This document shows, piece by piece, positions 35,195-46,689 of a stretch of 64,000 nt of DNA; the stretch's first letter is position 1; each line of letters opens with the position of its first letter. A program made the position numbers and the translations under genes. Source of the DNA: Dryomyza anilis (Eukaryota; Arthropoda; Insecta; Diptera; Dryomyzidae). The notes under the pieces are model-generated. The model made no database searches. It was not told the DNA's origin and saw only the letters and a list, made by a program, of their open reading frames with translations. The stretch lies in the NCBI GenBank assembly GCA_951804985.1, contig OX638130.1:120417593-120481592 (forward strand), given 5' to 3'.

Positions 35195-35690
35195 ACTCTG
35201 CTCAATTTTGTCTACACCATTTAAAAAATTTAATTTAGAAAAGATCTATTGAAATTCAAAAGACATCAATTGAAATTGAGAAATTCCATTTGAAATTCAA
35301 AAATCACCAATTGAAATTCAGAAATTGCATTTGAAATTCAAAAGACATCATTTGAAATTCAAATGGATATTTTTGAATATCAAATGACATTTTCTGAATT
35401 TCAAATGGAAACTTCTGAATTTCAAATGGAAATTTCTAAATTACGTATGGAAAATTTGTAAATTTTAAATGGAAATTTATGAATATTAAATGGAAATTTA
35501 TGAATTTCACATGGAAATTTATGAATTTCAAGTGGACATTGTCTAATTTTAAAATGGAGATTTATGTATATCAAATGAAGTTTTCTGAATATAAATTGAT
35601 GTCTTTTGAATTTCAAATGGAATTTATGAATTTTAATTGATCTTTTCTGAATTCCATTTGTAAATAGTGTAGATCGGATCAGAGCTAACA
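35195..35690. mobile_element. Palindromic element built of a 20-21-bp minisatellite
   Basis: The left half is an array of 'gaaattcaaaagacatcaatt' and the right half of its inverse-type unit 'tttctgaatttcaaatggaaa'. The outer ends are inverted copies (GTCTACACCATTT and AAATAGTGTAGAT). The same ends and units occur in one orientation at 56965-57500. Confidence 0.8.
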
Positions 35691-35794
35691 TCGGACAGGA
35701 AATTCGCCATTTACGCACTCTATCGGTAGAATTTCGAACTAAAATGTAGTCCTTCTAGACCCTACAAATAAACAATCAAACAAACCAACAAAGA

Positions 35795-35963
35795 TTAAAT
35801 AAAACATTTGATTCCCTCGTAATTAGAAAAAATATTAATATATAAAAGTGTTATGATATGTATAAAAATCAAAAGTTTTCTACTTTGCATTCAAAGATTA
35901 CGTTGGCATTTATTTTTATATTGAACATTTTCTTGACATTAGAAAAAAAAATGTATATAAAAT
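35795..35963 (+). promoter_or_regulatory. Duplicate of the 38-kb gene's promoter region
   Basis: From 'ttccctcgtaattagaaaaa' through TATAAAAA (35861-35868), the identical segment AAAAGTTTTCTAC and the initiator-like GCATTC (A at 35889), to 'tcttgacatt' it closely matches 37810-37980. TATA-to-start spacing is 28 bp in both. No coding exons follow: a SINE fragment starts at 35964. It may be a dead partial gene duplicate or a shared repeat. Confidence 0.55.
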
Positions 35964-36113
35964 CATTTGTAAATGAGCTGTGCGTGTTATATTTGTACTC
36001 GAAGTGGTGGGACCTACAGTTTAATGCCGAATCCGAACGGCGGGGTGAGAGCTTTTTCATGGGCGGTGTTTACTCTCGGAGGTTTGCCATTGTCTGCCGA
36101 GAGGGTAAAATTT
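35964..36113 (-). mobile_element. tRNA-derived SINE (family 1), 3' part, minus
   Basis: It contains the tail-proximal half (GCTGTGCGTGTTATATTTGT onward, then 'ggtgggacctacagttta', 'gccgaatccgaacggcgg') and stops before the tRNA-like head. This is a truncated copy and confirms the sequence at the mariner insertion site in the 26.6 kb copy. Confidence 0.8.
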
Positions 36114-37809
36114 GTATATGAAGAATTTTTCGGGGAATAATTCTACGGATAAGAATTCAACTAGGAAGAGTAATCCCAGGATGAATTGTGATTTAAAAAA
36201 GAAATTGTCCAATAAAAAAGAAATATATAAAACGTTATTAAATTGTGTTTCATTACATTTTACTTAATTTTTATACCATTTTTCAAGCAAAACTTTTTGA
36301 CTTCAAAGACTATTAATTCTACTAACTCTAAACTGAAATTTATTCATAATTATAGAGCTTATTCCGTTGCGTTTTGAAAAATAAGAGTTCGTGTACCATT
36401 TTTTCAACATTTTTAAACTTTTATTTTCTTGTTTGTCTTTCCTTTGATTTTATATTTCATATTAATACTTTTGAGTTTTTGCTTTTATATTTTTTATCTT
36501 GTGTTTATTTTGAAAATTTTTGCATTTGTATTGATATTGTGTGTTTTGTATTTCTATTCATTCTGTTTGAGTTTAAGCTTTTGTTTTTCCCTTTTTTTAA
36601 TATTGTGTTTTGAATTTGTGCATTTTTCTTTTATTTTGATTTTGTATTTTAATAAACGGGTGAACCGTTCAATTGTGTTTTATGTTTTATTTTATGTAAC
36701 ATAGTAATGTCTTCTTGTGACATTTGGTACCAAAAAAAAAAACTTAGTTCTAAACTGGAAATAATTTTAACTTATAGCTGAATGAATAACCTTTCACCCT
36801 ATACCCACTTTTGGTCTATTGTCTGTTTGTGCGCTATTCATATGTACACCTGTGCACGGATTTTCTTCAAATTTGAAATATATATCCTACAGACCTAGGG
36901 AAAGGGCACTGTATAGTTTTCGTTGGCCACGTCCACTTTTACGCTCATTTTTATTTTTCGTGTATGTTTAAGATTCATAGCAAAACCGCTGAATGAATTT
37001 TACTGAAAATTTGCATTACTATGATATAAGGTCCATAGAGTATCCTAAATCAGAAATAAATCTGATTGGACAAAAGGTAGTGGCACCTCCCATAGAACCC
37101 AAAAATTCAGTACGCTATAATTAAACCCTAATAATTATGATTTCAACTAAACTTGGAATTTAGATGTTACTCATCTTACTTATTCTCACCACACCAATCT
37201 CACCAAACTTACCAGAACAAAATTCACTACACCAAAACTAAATATGAATGCTTTCTTGTTAAGATTTGGAAAATATGTATATCCTACAGATCAAGAAGAA
37301 GATTACTGAATCGGTTTCGTCGATCACACCCATTTTATGCCCGTTTTAATCACTACACCAAACTCAGCGTATCAAAATTCACTAAACCATATCTCAATGT
37401 CAAACCTCTGCACCGAATTCCTTCAAATTTGGAATATATCGTAGAAAACCATGTATAAAATAAGACTATTTTTTCAATGAAACTGAAAGTGTGCGTAAAT
37501 TAAAAAACATGTGGGTATTAAATGGATTTTCGATTTCCAACGATGTCTGTTATCGATTTCTGCAAAAAAAAATTGTCGGTATTTTTTTCACTTACCGCCC
37601 ACTTTTCCGACCCACTTTTTATTCACACACATTTCAGGAAAATGTCTATTTCGAGGAAATTACTATTTCCTGAAAGTGTCCATTTCAGGGAAATGTCTTT
37701 CGTGGTAACGGCTTTAGGAGAAATGTACATGAACCGCTTTTTCCCCAATTAAAATCATTATTTTGAAATACGTCTGGAAATTACTGACTAAACTTCATTT
37801 AATAACTTT
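36114..37809. other. Repeat-derived spacer, Helitron-like and T-rich fragments
   Basis: 36240-36430 resembles 40190-40380, and 36430-36690 resembles the T-rich block 39736-39960. 36780-37110 contains the inverse of the Helitron family's 'tatgggaggtgccac' phrase. 37150-37460 has CTCACCACACC-type words like the minisatellite inside the 41.6-42.6 kb Helitron. 37620-37700 carries three short 'ttcaggaaaatgtc' repeats. No gene was recognised. Confidence 0.5.
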
Positions 37810-38060
37810 GCGTAATCAAAAATTAAATAAAAAAATTTGGTTCCCTCGTAATTAGAAAAATACTAAAACATCCAGATGTTTTTAATACTGTATAAAAATG
37901 AAAAGTTTTCTACCTCGCATTCAAAGATTACATTGGCATTTGTTTTTATATTAAAAATTTTCTTGACATTGGAAATAAAAATTAAACATAAAATAATTTG
38001 TGTAGGAGAAAGAAATTTTGTATTTTTATTTTTTTGTTTGTACCAAGACAATTTGAAATA
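37810..38060 (+). promoter_or_regulatory. Core promoter and 5'UTR of the three-exon gene
   Basis: TATAAAAA at 37891-37898 lies 28 bp before the A of an initiator-like GCATTC (37919), giving a 142-nt 5'UTR before the ATG at 38061. The block is duplicated at 35795-35963. Confidence 0.5.
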
Positions 38061-39681
38061 ATGCCTGGTCGACAACAAGAGAAATGTTGCGGAATTAATT
38101 TTAAATGCGGCCAAATTATTGCAATTATCGGTGGCGTTACCTCGTGCCTGGGAATGTTGGCATCTGTTTGTACGGCATTTGTCTTTGATGGACAAGAAAC
38201 TTGTATACAGGAATGTATTGGGACCACTGGTATATACTTTTAAAATATGAAAATACTATATATATTTAATGCAGTATATATTCAACATAGGAAATGTGGT
38301 TATCGTCGGCACATCGGTGGTAAATTATGCCATCAATTTGATAGCATCCTTTAGGATAATGATGATCATAGATGCGGTAAGATTATAACAAAAACTTGAG
38401 AAATCAAAAATATATTTATATCACTATAATCAGAGTTTATCCCATTAACAGCGAACCACTGTAAACTGAAATGTAGAAGGAAAATATTTTATTTTCTAGT
38501 CCATTTAATGGTAATAGACCTTAATTAAAAACATTTAAAACACCAAAAGGTGGGTGTACTCATGCGAGTACAGTGACTTAATACGTATATAACATTTTTG
38601 TGATGCAGTACGCTATATTTTAAAACTTTTCTTCAAAGACTATGTCAATCCCTTTTGATTCGCAATGCAGAATTTCCACCAATACTATATGCAAATTTGA
38701 ATTATGCTTATAATGGATCAGTGCGAAGAATTATTAAATTGGTACTATTATACTACATTATTAAATTTTCAGTGAATTTCAAGCTAAAAGTGAAAATGGG
38801 ACACATTGCAGCGGTGCAAAGAAATTTTAATGTGAAACGAGGAATTTTTATCGGGGAACAAATTATACGGGAATGCATTGTCTCTGTGAACATTTTTTGG
38901 GGAAGAATTCCTCGGGGATACATTATACAAGTTAAAATTTCACATGAACATGTTTAACGGGTAGAATTCTACGTATATCAATTCAACGCAAAAGGATTTT
39001 CAATGAGAGAGAATTATTGGTTTGAATTATTTGTCTTTTGGTTAACACATTTATAAAAAATAAGCGAACGAAGTAAAGCAAGGGTCCCTGTTAATTGTGA
39101 CAAAACATACTATTGTGACCGAGTTGAGTTTGTGACTCGTGCCAGAATAGGGATATAAATTAAATTGTAAACATAAATTTAATCACCAAATTCTTAGTTT
39201 AAAATTGTATTTGGAAAACTGTTACTTTAAAAAAATACCCGACAACTTCAATTAATTCCAAATAGAAAATAAACATATTTCTGTATATCGTCGTTGTAGA
39301 ACTAAAAGTCACCAACTACATTTTTGAAATGCCAATTGTTAATTTAAAAAAATCTTTATAAATCTTTCCATTTTTTATTTTTGTAGCAAATGAAGAAAAT
39401 GTGGATCTATCAATTGGTATTTTATCTTTAAAAATGTGTCAATTACTTTCTATAATAATTACCAACAAAGTTGAAATTTAGTTATACAACGACGATATAT
39501 TATGTATTATTATTAATCGCCATTTTTTTGTTTTTAGGAACAAAAAGAACTCCTTAAACCATGGTTCCTCTGTGCTCTGGTCACTCTTATTTTGGGACAT
39601 GTGATTTGGATCTGCGTAGGAGCGATCACGTTCCCGTACTGCCTGAACCAATTACGGGAGTCACAAAATGGAAAATTTTGA
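38061..39681 (+). CDS. Small three-exon membrane protein, 132 aa, unnamed
   Basis: Exons at 38061-38229, 38291-38376 and 39538-39681 (stop TGA 39679-39681). Intron 1 is 61 bp (GTATAT..CATAG) and splits a Gly codon. Intron 2 is 1161 bp (GTAAGA..TTTAG) in phase 0. Joined, the frame stays open for 132 residues. Without splicing, each exon soon meets a stop. The Cys-rich N-terminus (MPGRQQEKCCGINFKCG) leads to membrane segments at about 19-43 (IIAIIGGVTSCLGMLASVCT), 59-83 (VVIVGTSVVNYAINLIASFR..) and 95-117 (FLCALVTLILGHVIWICVG). A loop between segments 1 and 2 has two Cys (ETCIQEC). The linker EQKELLKPW between segments 2 and 3 and the overall plan recall small insect tetraspan-like (DUF4728/MARVEL-like) proteins, but only three spans are visible and I cannot name it. 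No function is assigned. A candidate AATAAA lies at about 39966. Confidence 0.75.
39297..39496. mobile_element. Palindromic MITE, copy 2, in intron 2
   Basis: 200 bp, starting ATCGTCGTTGTAGAACTAAA and ending ACAACGACGAT, with inner inverted arms and an AGTCACCAACTACAT block. TA-rich bases flank both ends. It lies inside intron 2 of the three-exon gene, just upstream of the last exon. Confidence 0.85.
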
Positions 39682-40427
39682 ATCGTTGCCAATTTTGTTA
39701 GAAATTTTTCATATATTTTAACATTTTTTTTTTTGTTTGTCTTTGATTTTTGTTTTTACTTTTGTGTTTTATTTACTTTTATTTTTTTTTGCATTTGTGT
39801 TTTTTATTTCTGTTTGAGTTTAAGCTATTTTTTTCCTTTTTTTTAATTTTGTATTTTTGATTTTGCTTTTGAATTTGTACATTTTTCTTTTATTTTAATT
39901 TCTTCTTTTAATAGAATTTTATTCGTTCAATTTTTTTTTTATTTTATTTCATTTTTATTTAACATAATAAAATCCGCTTTATTTTATTATTAAATTTATT
40001 ATTTAATTATAATTTTCTAATTATGTAAATCAAATCATTTAAAATATTTAACTTTTTTTGTGTAATAAGTTAACTTTAGTTTATAATTCGTTGAATTTTG
40101 ATACTTTTGAAAAGTATACTAACTTTTTTAATGGTTCTTCTAAATATTTTTAATCGAATTTCCCCATAAAAATACCATATAAATATATATTGAATTGTGT
40201 TTTCTTATTATATTCTAATTTTACTGAATTTTCATATCATTTTTCAGGCAAAACTATTAATTATACTTACTCTAAATTCATTTTTTTATAACTATTGAGA
40301 TTTTTTCGTTGCGGTTCAGAAAATAAGAGTTCCTATCGGCTTTGTTTCCAGCATTTTTAAACTTTTGATTTAATGTGAAAATTTGAATATGAACGTTTTT
40401 ATTTTTTGTATTTTAAAATCCATTTAT
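39682..40427. other. T-rich 3' flank, nothing coding
   Basis: T-rich low-complexity DNA. 39736-39960 and 40190-40380 resemble blocks near 36.2-36.7 kb. It includes the candidate polyadenylation signal (about 39966) of the three-exon gene. Confidence 0.5.
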
Positions 40428-40938
40428 GGGCCATACCACACCAAATCGACCAAAAAAAGTCAAATTTGAGATTTTACCTTTTCGATCTTAATGAACTTTT
40501 GGCAACTGATAAAGGGTATCGAGACATGCACTAAACAATTTTTTTTTATTTTTTCCGACCACTACTTCCAGAGATACAGTGGCTCAAAGTTGGAAAAAAA
40601 GTGCCAAAAATCACTTTTGTACAGTTGTTCATATTTAAATATCTCTTGAACTAGAAATGCTAGAAACTCCGTTAACTACTCATTTTAAAGCTAATAGAAC
40701 AAACTTTTAGAAAAATTAAGTTGTAATTTCCAAACGGTAACATGTGGCCCGTGGTCATTATCCTTGCACTTCAAAATTGATGTCCTTAAAAAGGACCCTT
40801 TTTAAAATTCTGAAAAAAATCCTAAGTTTTCGTCAATTTATTGTTAATGTTCATGCAAAATTTGAAGATGGTATTTTTATTGCATCATATTTTAAAAAAT
40901 AATTTTCTAAATTTTTTTTTTTTGGTATGGAATGGCCC
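40428..40938. mobile_element. Short copy of the 955-2166 palindromic element
   Basis: It starts GGGCCATACCACACC and ends GGTATGGAATGGCCC. The left 480 bp matches the left arm of the 955-2166 element, then it jumps directly to the right terminus, so the right arm is deleted. Confidence 0.82.
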
Positions 40939-41315
40939 TTATATATTCTGCATTCAAGTTCAGTGTAACGATTTGATTTAATTGTATAATATTGAAAAAC
41001 CGATTTTATGCAAATTTCAGAATTTAACCAGTTGCATCTATTTATTTCATTCATTAAATCATCTATTAAAATAAATTTTAATTTTATTTCTAACAAATAC
41101 ATCTAGGTTCATCAGCGCTATATGTTAAAATGTAACCACAGATCTTATCTTTCAAATTCCGTGTACCCATACTGGGACTTATTAAACTGCAGTCGTAAGA
41201 GCTTCCAATGTTGAATTATTTATAAAAAGTATGGAGAAATGAATGCTCTTTCTGTCGGAAGCCAATATAGAATAGAATAAAGGATTTTTGAACGATGAAA
41301 ATTGAGGATTGCCTT
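40939..41315. other. AT-rich spacer, nothing recognised
   Basis: No gene or repeat identified. Confidence 0.4.
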
Positions 41316-43309
41316 CACAGAAAGAATTCTTCAATACGATGACTTTATTCATAAATATTATGAATTTTTTTACTAACTACAAAATTTATCGTATGGAAGA
41401 TTTCATTCATTGAATTGAAATTTTATGTTTTTAATGTTTAATATGATGTTTTTAAACATCATATTCACATATAAATATTTGTCTTCATTTACACCTACAT
41501 GTTTTTATAATTCCTATAAGGTATATGTTATTCAATTGTTAAATTCTACTTGCTTGATTTATAAAATACTAGCTGGACCCGTACACGATTTTGTGAATGC
41601 AAGGTTATTGAGCAATTTTATTAATATAAATAAGATTTTTATTATTTATATCAGAAACCAGTGGATTTTTTTATTGGTTTTATAAATGTAGTAACCAAAA
41701 CCAAACTAATTCTATGCTAAAACAACTGTTCTCATATACAATTCTTTCTCTGACTGTGCTTCCCCGTAGAATTCTTCCCAGTAGAATTCTTTCCCGTAGA
41801 ATTCTTCCCCGTAGAGTTTTTCCCAGTAGAAGTTTTATTGTGGTTACTTTTAGTGTGGTGAATTTTAGTGTGGTGAGTTTTAGTGAGGTGAATTTTAGTG
41901 TGGTGAGTTTAAGTGCAGTGAATTTTATTGTTGTGTGTTTTAGTGTGTTCAATTTAAGTGTGGTGAATTTTAGTGTGGTCAGTTTTATTGTGGTGAATTT
42001 TAGTGTGGAGAATTTTAGTGTGGTGAGTTTTAATGTGGTGATTTTTTTTGTGGTGAGTTTTAGTGTGGTGAATTTTAGTGTGATGAATTTTGGTGTGGTG
42101 AGTTTCAATGTGGTGAGTTTTAGTGTGGTGAGTTTTAGTGTGGTGAGTTTTAGTGTGGTGAGTTTTAGTGTGGTGAATTTGAGTGTGGTGAATTTTATTG
42201 TGGTAAATTTGAGTGTGGTGAATTTTGGTATTTTGAATTTGAGTGTGGTGAGTTTTAGTGTGGTAAATTTTAGTTAGTTTCTGTTGTTTTGAGTTATTGA
42301 TTAAGTTTTGTGCTTATACTTTTATGTTTGATTTTTGCTTTTGTGTTTTTGCTTTTGTTTTTGTGTTTTTGTATTTGAGTTTTTTGTTTCATCTTCTTAG
42401 CTTGTGTATGTGCCGAGATGTCATTTTGAAAGTTTAGGTTGTATGGGAGGTGCCACGGGCCTTTGTCCAATCTCGCCCATATATAGCCTATGACACCCTC
42501 CGGACTCCATAGTATCCTGGTGCTAAATCGGTTCAGCGGGTTAGACGTGATGCTGGAACAAACAGAGAGACAGACCGACAGACTGACGGACCAAGAGTTT
42601 TATATATATAGATTATTTTGAAAATACGAATTTTTCAAAAAAAAACTAAAATTGTTTTTCAAATAAATTCGAAAAAAATTTACTTAAAAATTAAATTCCA
42701 AAATATTATAAAATTAACAAAAAAAAAATCTCCAAAATTTTTTTTTTCTAAAAATTTTTCATCAACAAATTTTCCCTAAAAAATTGTTTTCAACATAAAA
42801 TTTGTTCGAAAAAAAAAATTGTCCATTAAAATATTTTTTCAACATAAAATTAAAAAAAAAATATCATAATATATTTTTAATAAATATACCTTTTTTTTAA
42901 ATAAACAGCTGTAATTATTCATTAATATGTACATTACAAAACATAATTCTAATTTATGCCTGTCCTGCAATCATTATACTTTTTAAGAAATATCAAACAA
43001 GAACTACTTGAGAACTGAAAATTATGTCAAAAAATGAACGAATAATAAATATTTTGATTGAAATTTGGTTTTATGAACAGCATTCTTCAATATGTTGTAT
43101 TTTATGTATATGTTCATTAATATGATGAAACGTATTCTTCACAGACACTTCATCATATTGAAGAACACATTTTCGGTCACTCATCAAATTGATAATGAAT
43201 TCAGAACATTGATGTTTTGCAGTTATCATTATTATGAATCGTTCTTCAATGCAATGCATAATGATTAGAAGAACGAAATTCAACAAAATGAAGATGCTTT
43301 TTTTTTGTG
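41316..43309. mobile_element. Repeat family A copy with nested Helitron
   Basis: It starts CACAGAAAGAATTCTTCAAT and ends with 'ttttttttgtg'. Removing the nested Helitron (41569-42612) leaves about 950 bp with the family's palindromic words at both ends (aatattatgaattttt; catcatattgaagaaca) and an AT-rich core. No transposase. Confidence 0.78.
41569..42612 (-). mobile_element. Non-autonomous Helitron with internal minisatellite
   Basis: On the minus strand it starts TCTATATATATAAAACTC and ends GGGTCCAGCTAG, that is 5'-TC...CTAG-3', inserted between A and T with no target duplication: the rules of Helitrons. The unoccupied site survives in a paralogous family A copy (around 45655-45680: GATTTATAAAAA joined to TTATTTTGAAAATAC). 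The interior holds a 15-bp minisatellite (TTTTAGTGTGGTGAA type, 41833-42275) and, near the minus 5' end, a GACGGACC/GACAGACC-rich stretch. No Rep/helicase coding. Confidence 0.85.
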
Positions 43310-43799
43310 TGGTCCGTATCCAACTTGATTTCATTTATTAGATAATTACATTGTAAATTTCATATTTACATAAAATTGCATATTTCCATATGAAAACTTG
43401 ACAAAAATCCTGCAATAACCCATATTACTACAAAATAAGTGAAAAATCCTTAAAAAAACAGATTTCATTGATATTGTCCAAACGTATGTGGTCGTTCTGA
43501 CATGGAAATACTCCATATATTCAGTTATATTTTATTATTATAATATAAATATTGTACACATCATTTTTTAATTATTTTTGCAATCTAATTTTCAACTGAA
43601 TTATGTGCTATATGCCTCTTTAGTGTATATATTAACTTGCCATTTGAACGGAAAATTATTTAGTACATTTTGCACTTATTTTCTACATATTGCACCGAAA
43701 TTAAGATGCCATATCTTATTTCTATTTACTGCTTTATATATTTCTGTATATGTTTTTCTACAACCCCGATTAAATATCTTCGAAATCACGCATTGATCC
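43310..43799. other. AT-rich spacer, nothing recognised
   Basis: No gene or repeat identified. Confidence 0.4.
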
Positions 43800-44395
43800 G
43801 CTCGACATGACGTAGAAATGCAGCGGTCAGCCAAGTCAATAATCATTGAAGGGCAACAATGATATCCAAACTACAAAAACAAGAAAACCATATACTGTGT
43901 GGCGGATCGCATCGGATCAACGGGCAGATGTTTTGCAGTTAACCACATCTAATGGTCTGTGCCACCGAAATACAGCAGCGCAATGGCCAACAAAAACACA
44001 AAATATATATGTGGTACGTTCGTTTCAGGAGGGGCAATACAACCTAATGATAGGCATCAGCTAAGTCTACAGAAACTTGACTTTGGAGTGTTTAGCCGAG
44101 TTGGAGATTAAATATTTGAAAAAAGCCGAATTGTTTTTTTTTTAAACAAAACTTAAATCTGTTGACTTCGGAAAGCAAAAACGGCTCCCCTAAACAACGT
44201 TTGTAATTTTTGAAAAATTACAACTTGTTTTTTCAGAGAAAACACAACGCGTTTTTCAACTTTTCCCCCATTAAAAATCATCCCCTAGCAACGTTTTTTT
44301 GTTTTTGTCTTCATTTTTCTGTTGTTTTATTATTTTTCTTATTTTGTAGTATTTTTTTTATTATTTAACAACGCGCACGTACGTATCGCTTAAAT

Positions 44396-44403
44396 ACACC
44401 TGC
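44396..44403 (-). promoter_or_regulatory. Proneural-type E-box GCAGGTGT
   Basis: The minus strand reads GCAGGTGT, a perfect fit to GCAGSTGK, the Achaete/Scute-Daughterless site used in sensory-organ enhancers. It overlaps the Hairy-type site that follows. Confidence 0.55.
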
Positions 44404-44411
44404 CACGCGCC
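44402..44411 (+). promoter_or_regulatory. Hairy/E(spl)-type site GCCACGCGCC
   Basis: Nine of ten positions fit GGCACGCGMC, the Hairy repressor site known from the achaete promoter. It shares two bases with the E-box at 44396-44403. A second 9/10 site, CGCACGCGCC, lies at 44767-44776 in the same island. Confidence 0.45.
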
Positions 44412-44850
44412 GAACGCGTTGCGTTGTTGGCGGCCACCGCCGCGCGCCGTCGCGGTGCGCAGCACATTTAATTAAAATATTAAAACTATCCGAATGCAAC
44501 AGAGCAAAACAACAGCAACAATATAAAAAAAAATAATCATAATAACAACAACAATTTTAAATAGGGCTCCTTTGGCACTTGCCTTGTGTCCTGGCAGCAT
44601 AATTTATTTAAATTTTTCTACTTTCAATAATTTTTTTTTTATTTTTTCACTCTTGAATTGCTTCGGTGACTTAATGGGTTGACAGACAGTGTATGAAACA
44701 ACAAGTTTTATGGTGGTTGTTGATCAATTTGTTTTTTGTTTTGTTGCGGTACAAGCGTGGCGGCGGCGCACGCGCCCGGAACTATGCTTCATAAACGCAT
44801 AATTAATGTGCGCGAATGCATTGCGCAGAATCGTTTAATCAAAAGGATAT

Positions 44851-45180
44851 TTTATATATATTTAAGGGAACTATTACGAAATTGAAAATTTCCACGAAAT
44901 GCTTCTGTTCTCCTAGTTTAGATATGCAGAAATAAAGAAAAAATAATATGATTTTTTCACCAATTACCATTTTCATCATTTGGAAGACTTTAATCATTAA
45001 ATCTATTTTCATTTGTTTTTTTTTATTAATTTTTTGAAGATTCGAATAACATTTTAAAATTAAAATATTCATTCTACTAAATATACAATATAGTAATCCT
45101 TCGTGAAAGAAACATTTTTAACATATGAGGTAAATCTTCAAAACTTTTGTTCAAAAAAAGAAAACTGAATTTTAAACGAG
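44851..45180. other. AT-rich spacer with family A-like words
   Basis: 44940-45020 has 'ttttttcaccaattaccattttcatcat', like a family A end. Nothing else was recognised. Confidence 0.4.
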
Positions 45181-46689
45181 CACAGAAAAAATTATCAATA
45201 TGATGATTTTATTCAAAATTATTATGAATATTTCATCGACTACCAGATTCATCAATGGCTGATTACATTCATTTAATGTTTATAATGTTCAATATGATGT
45301 TTTAAATGTTCAATATGATGTTCTAAAACATCAAATTTACACACGGAAATTACTCTTCATTTAGACATACCTATCGTCTACGATACTGCAAAACCGCCTA
45401 ACTGATTACGTCTAATTTTGTGTTTAAATCGGGTTTTTAATAATATGTTGATCGGATAAATTAGACAAATGCCATTATATATTACGACATACTTAATTTT
45501 GTATGAAGTAAGTTCAGAATTGAGACTCAAAATAGTTTTGTTTTTTCTGTAAAATTCATTTTGTAAGAGGTATTCGAAAATGTAGATGCCGGTTTTGTAG
45601 TAATACCAACGATATATATATTTATAATTTATATAAAAGTTATGTTATTTACTTGATTTATAAAAATTATTTTGAAAATACCTAATTTTTTTTTTCAAAA
45701 TAAAGTAATGGATGGATTTTTTTTACGAATTTAAAAAATTTATATAAAATTAGACAAAAAAAATATTTAAAAAAAATGAATGCGAAGAAATTAAAAATAA
45801 GAAAAAAATTCAAAAAAAAAATTTATCGCAAAAAAAATGGAAAAAAAAAATTAAAAATAATATTTTGATTGAAATTTGCTTTATGAACAGCATTCGTCAA
45901 TATCTTGTTGTATTTTATATATTTTTCTATAATATGGTAAAACACAGAAAAAAATGTACATCATATTGATGAATTCCATTCTTCAAACCATGATTCATTT
46001 TATTGAAGAAGCGTTCATAATATTAATGAACCAATTCATCAATGTTATGAATGCCATCATAATTATGATGAACGGTTGGTAACTATCGAAAAAGTTTTCT
46101 TCAATATCAAACCAAATTTCAATCAAAATACTTCTTTTTCGTTCATTTTTTAGCATACTTCTCACTTATCTAATGCTTGCTCGACATGCATGAATTAGTA
46201 AAATATATTGTAATACCACTTTTTATTTATAAAAAGTTATATTTATAAAAAAAAAGATTTTGAAAATATATATATTTTTTTTAAATTTTTAATTTTCTTT
46301 TTTGAAAAAAAAATTAAATAAAAAAAAATCTTTTAATATGAAATTTCAAATTCATTGTACTGAATATTTCATTCATATTTATAATAAATACATTCATCAT
46401 TATGTCATTTAATGAACGGCAGTTTTAATATAATGAATCTGCTAGTTGGCGAAAAAATTCATAATATTTATGAATAAATTCATCAAATTGATGATTATTT
46501 TTCTGTGCATCACATATCGTTCATCATATTGAGGAACATTTTTTCGATCATTCTTCATATTGATAATGAATTCATAACACTGAGGTTTTGTAGTTATCAA
46601 TATTATGTATGATTCTTCATTCTTCTAAATAAATAACCTTCAATACAATGATTGATGGTTGCAAGAACGGAATTCATCAATTTTTTCTA
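45181..46689. mobile_element. Repeat family A: one copy nested in another
   Basis: The outer copy starts CACAGAAAAAATTATCAATA and ends near 'aattcatcaattttttct'. The inner copy (45943-46507, 565 bp) starts CACAGAAAAAAATGTACATC and ends GATTATTTTTCTGTG. When the inner copy is removed, the outer flanks rejoin in the order seen in the 43.1 kb copy. The outer copy also preserves the empty site of the 41.6-42.6 kb Helitron. Confidence 0.75.

Larger units (their letters stand above)
43800..44850. other. Unique GC-rich island 14 kb upstream of scute, candidate enhancer
   Basis: Non-repetitive. GC peaks at 44370-44470 and 44745-44830 stand out sharply from the AT-rich surroundings. It contains a proneural-type E-box, two near-consensus Hairy-type sites (listed separately) and a CAGATG E-box near 43926. 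I see no credible open frame. It is a strong candidate AS-C regulatory module, by motif content only. Confidence 0.5.

Noticed and set aside
41714..42277. 187-residue open frame rich in FSVVNFSVV repeats
   Set aside because: It is translation of the 15-bp minisatellite inside a Helitron. The 15-bp unit keeps the frame open automatically.
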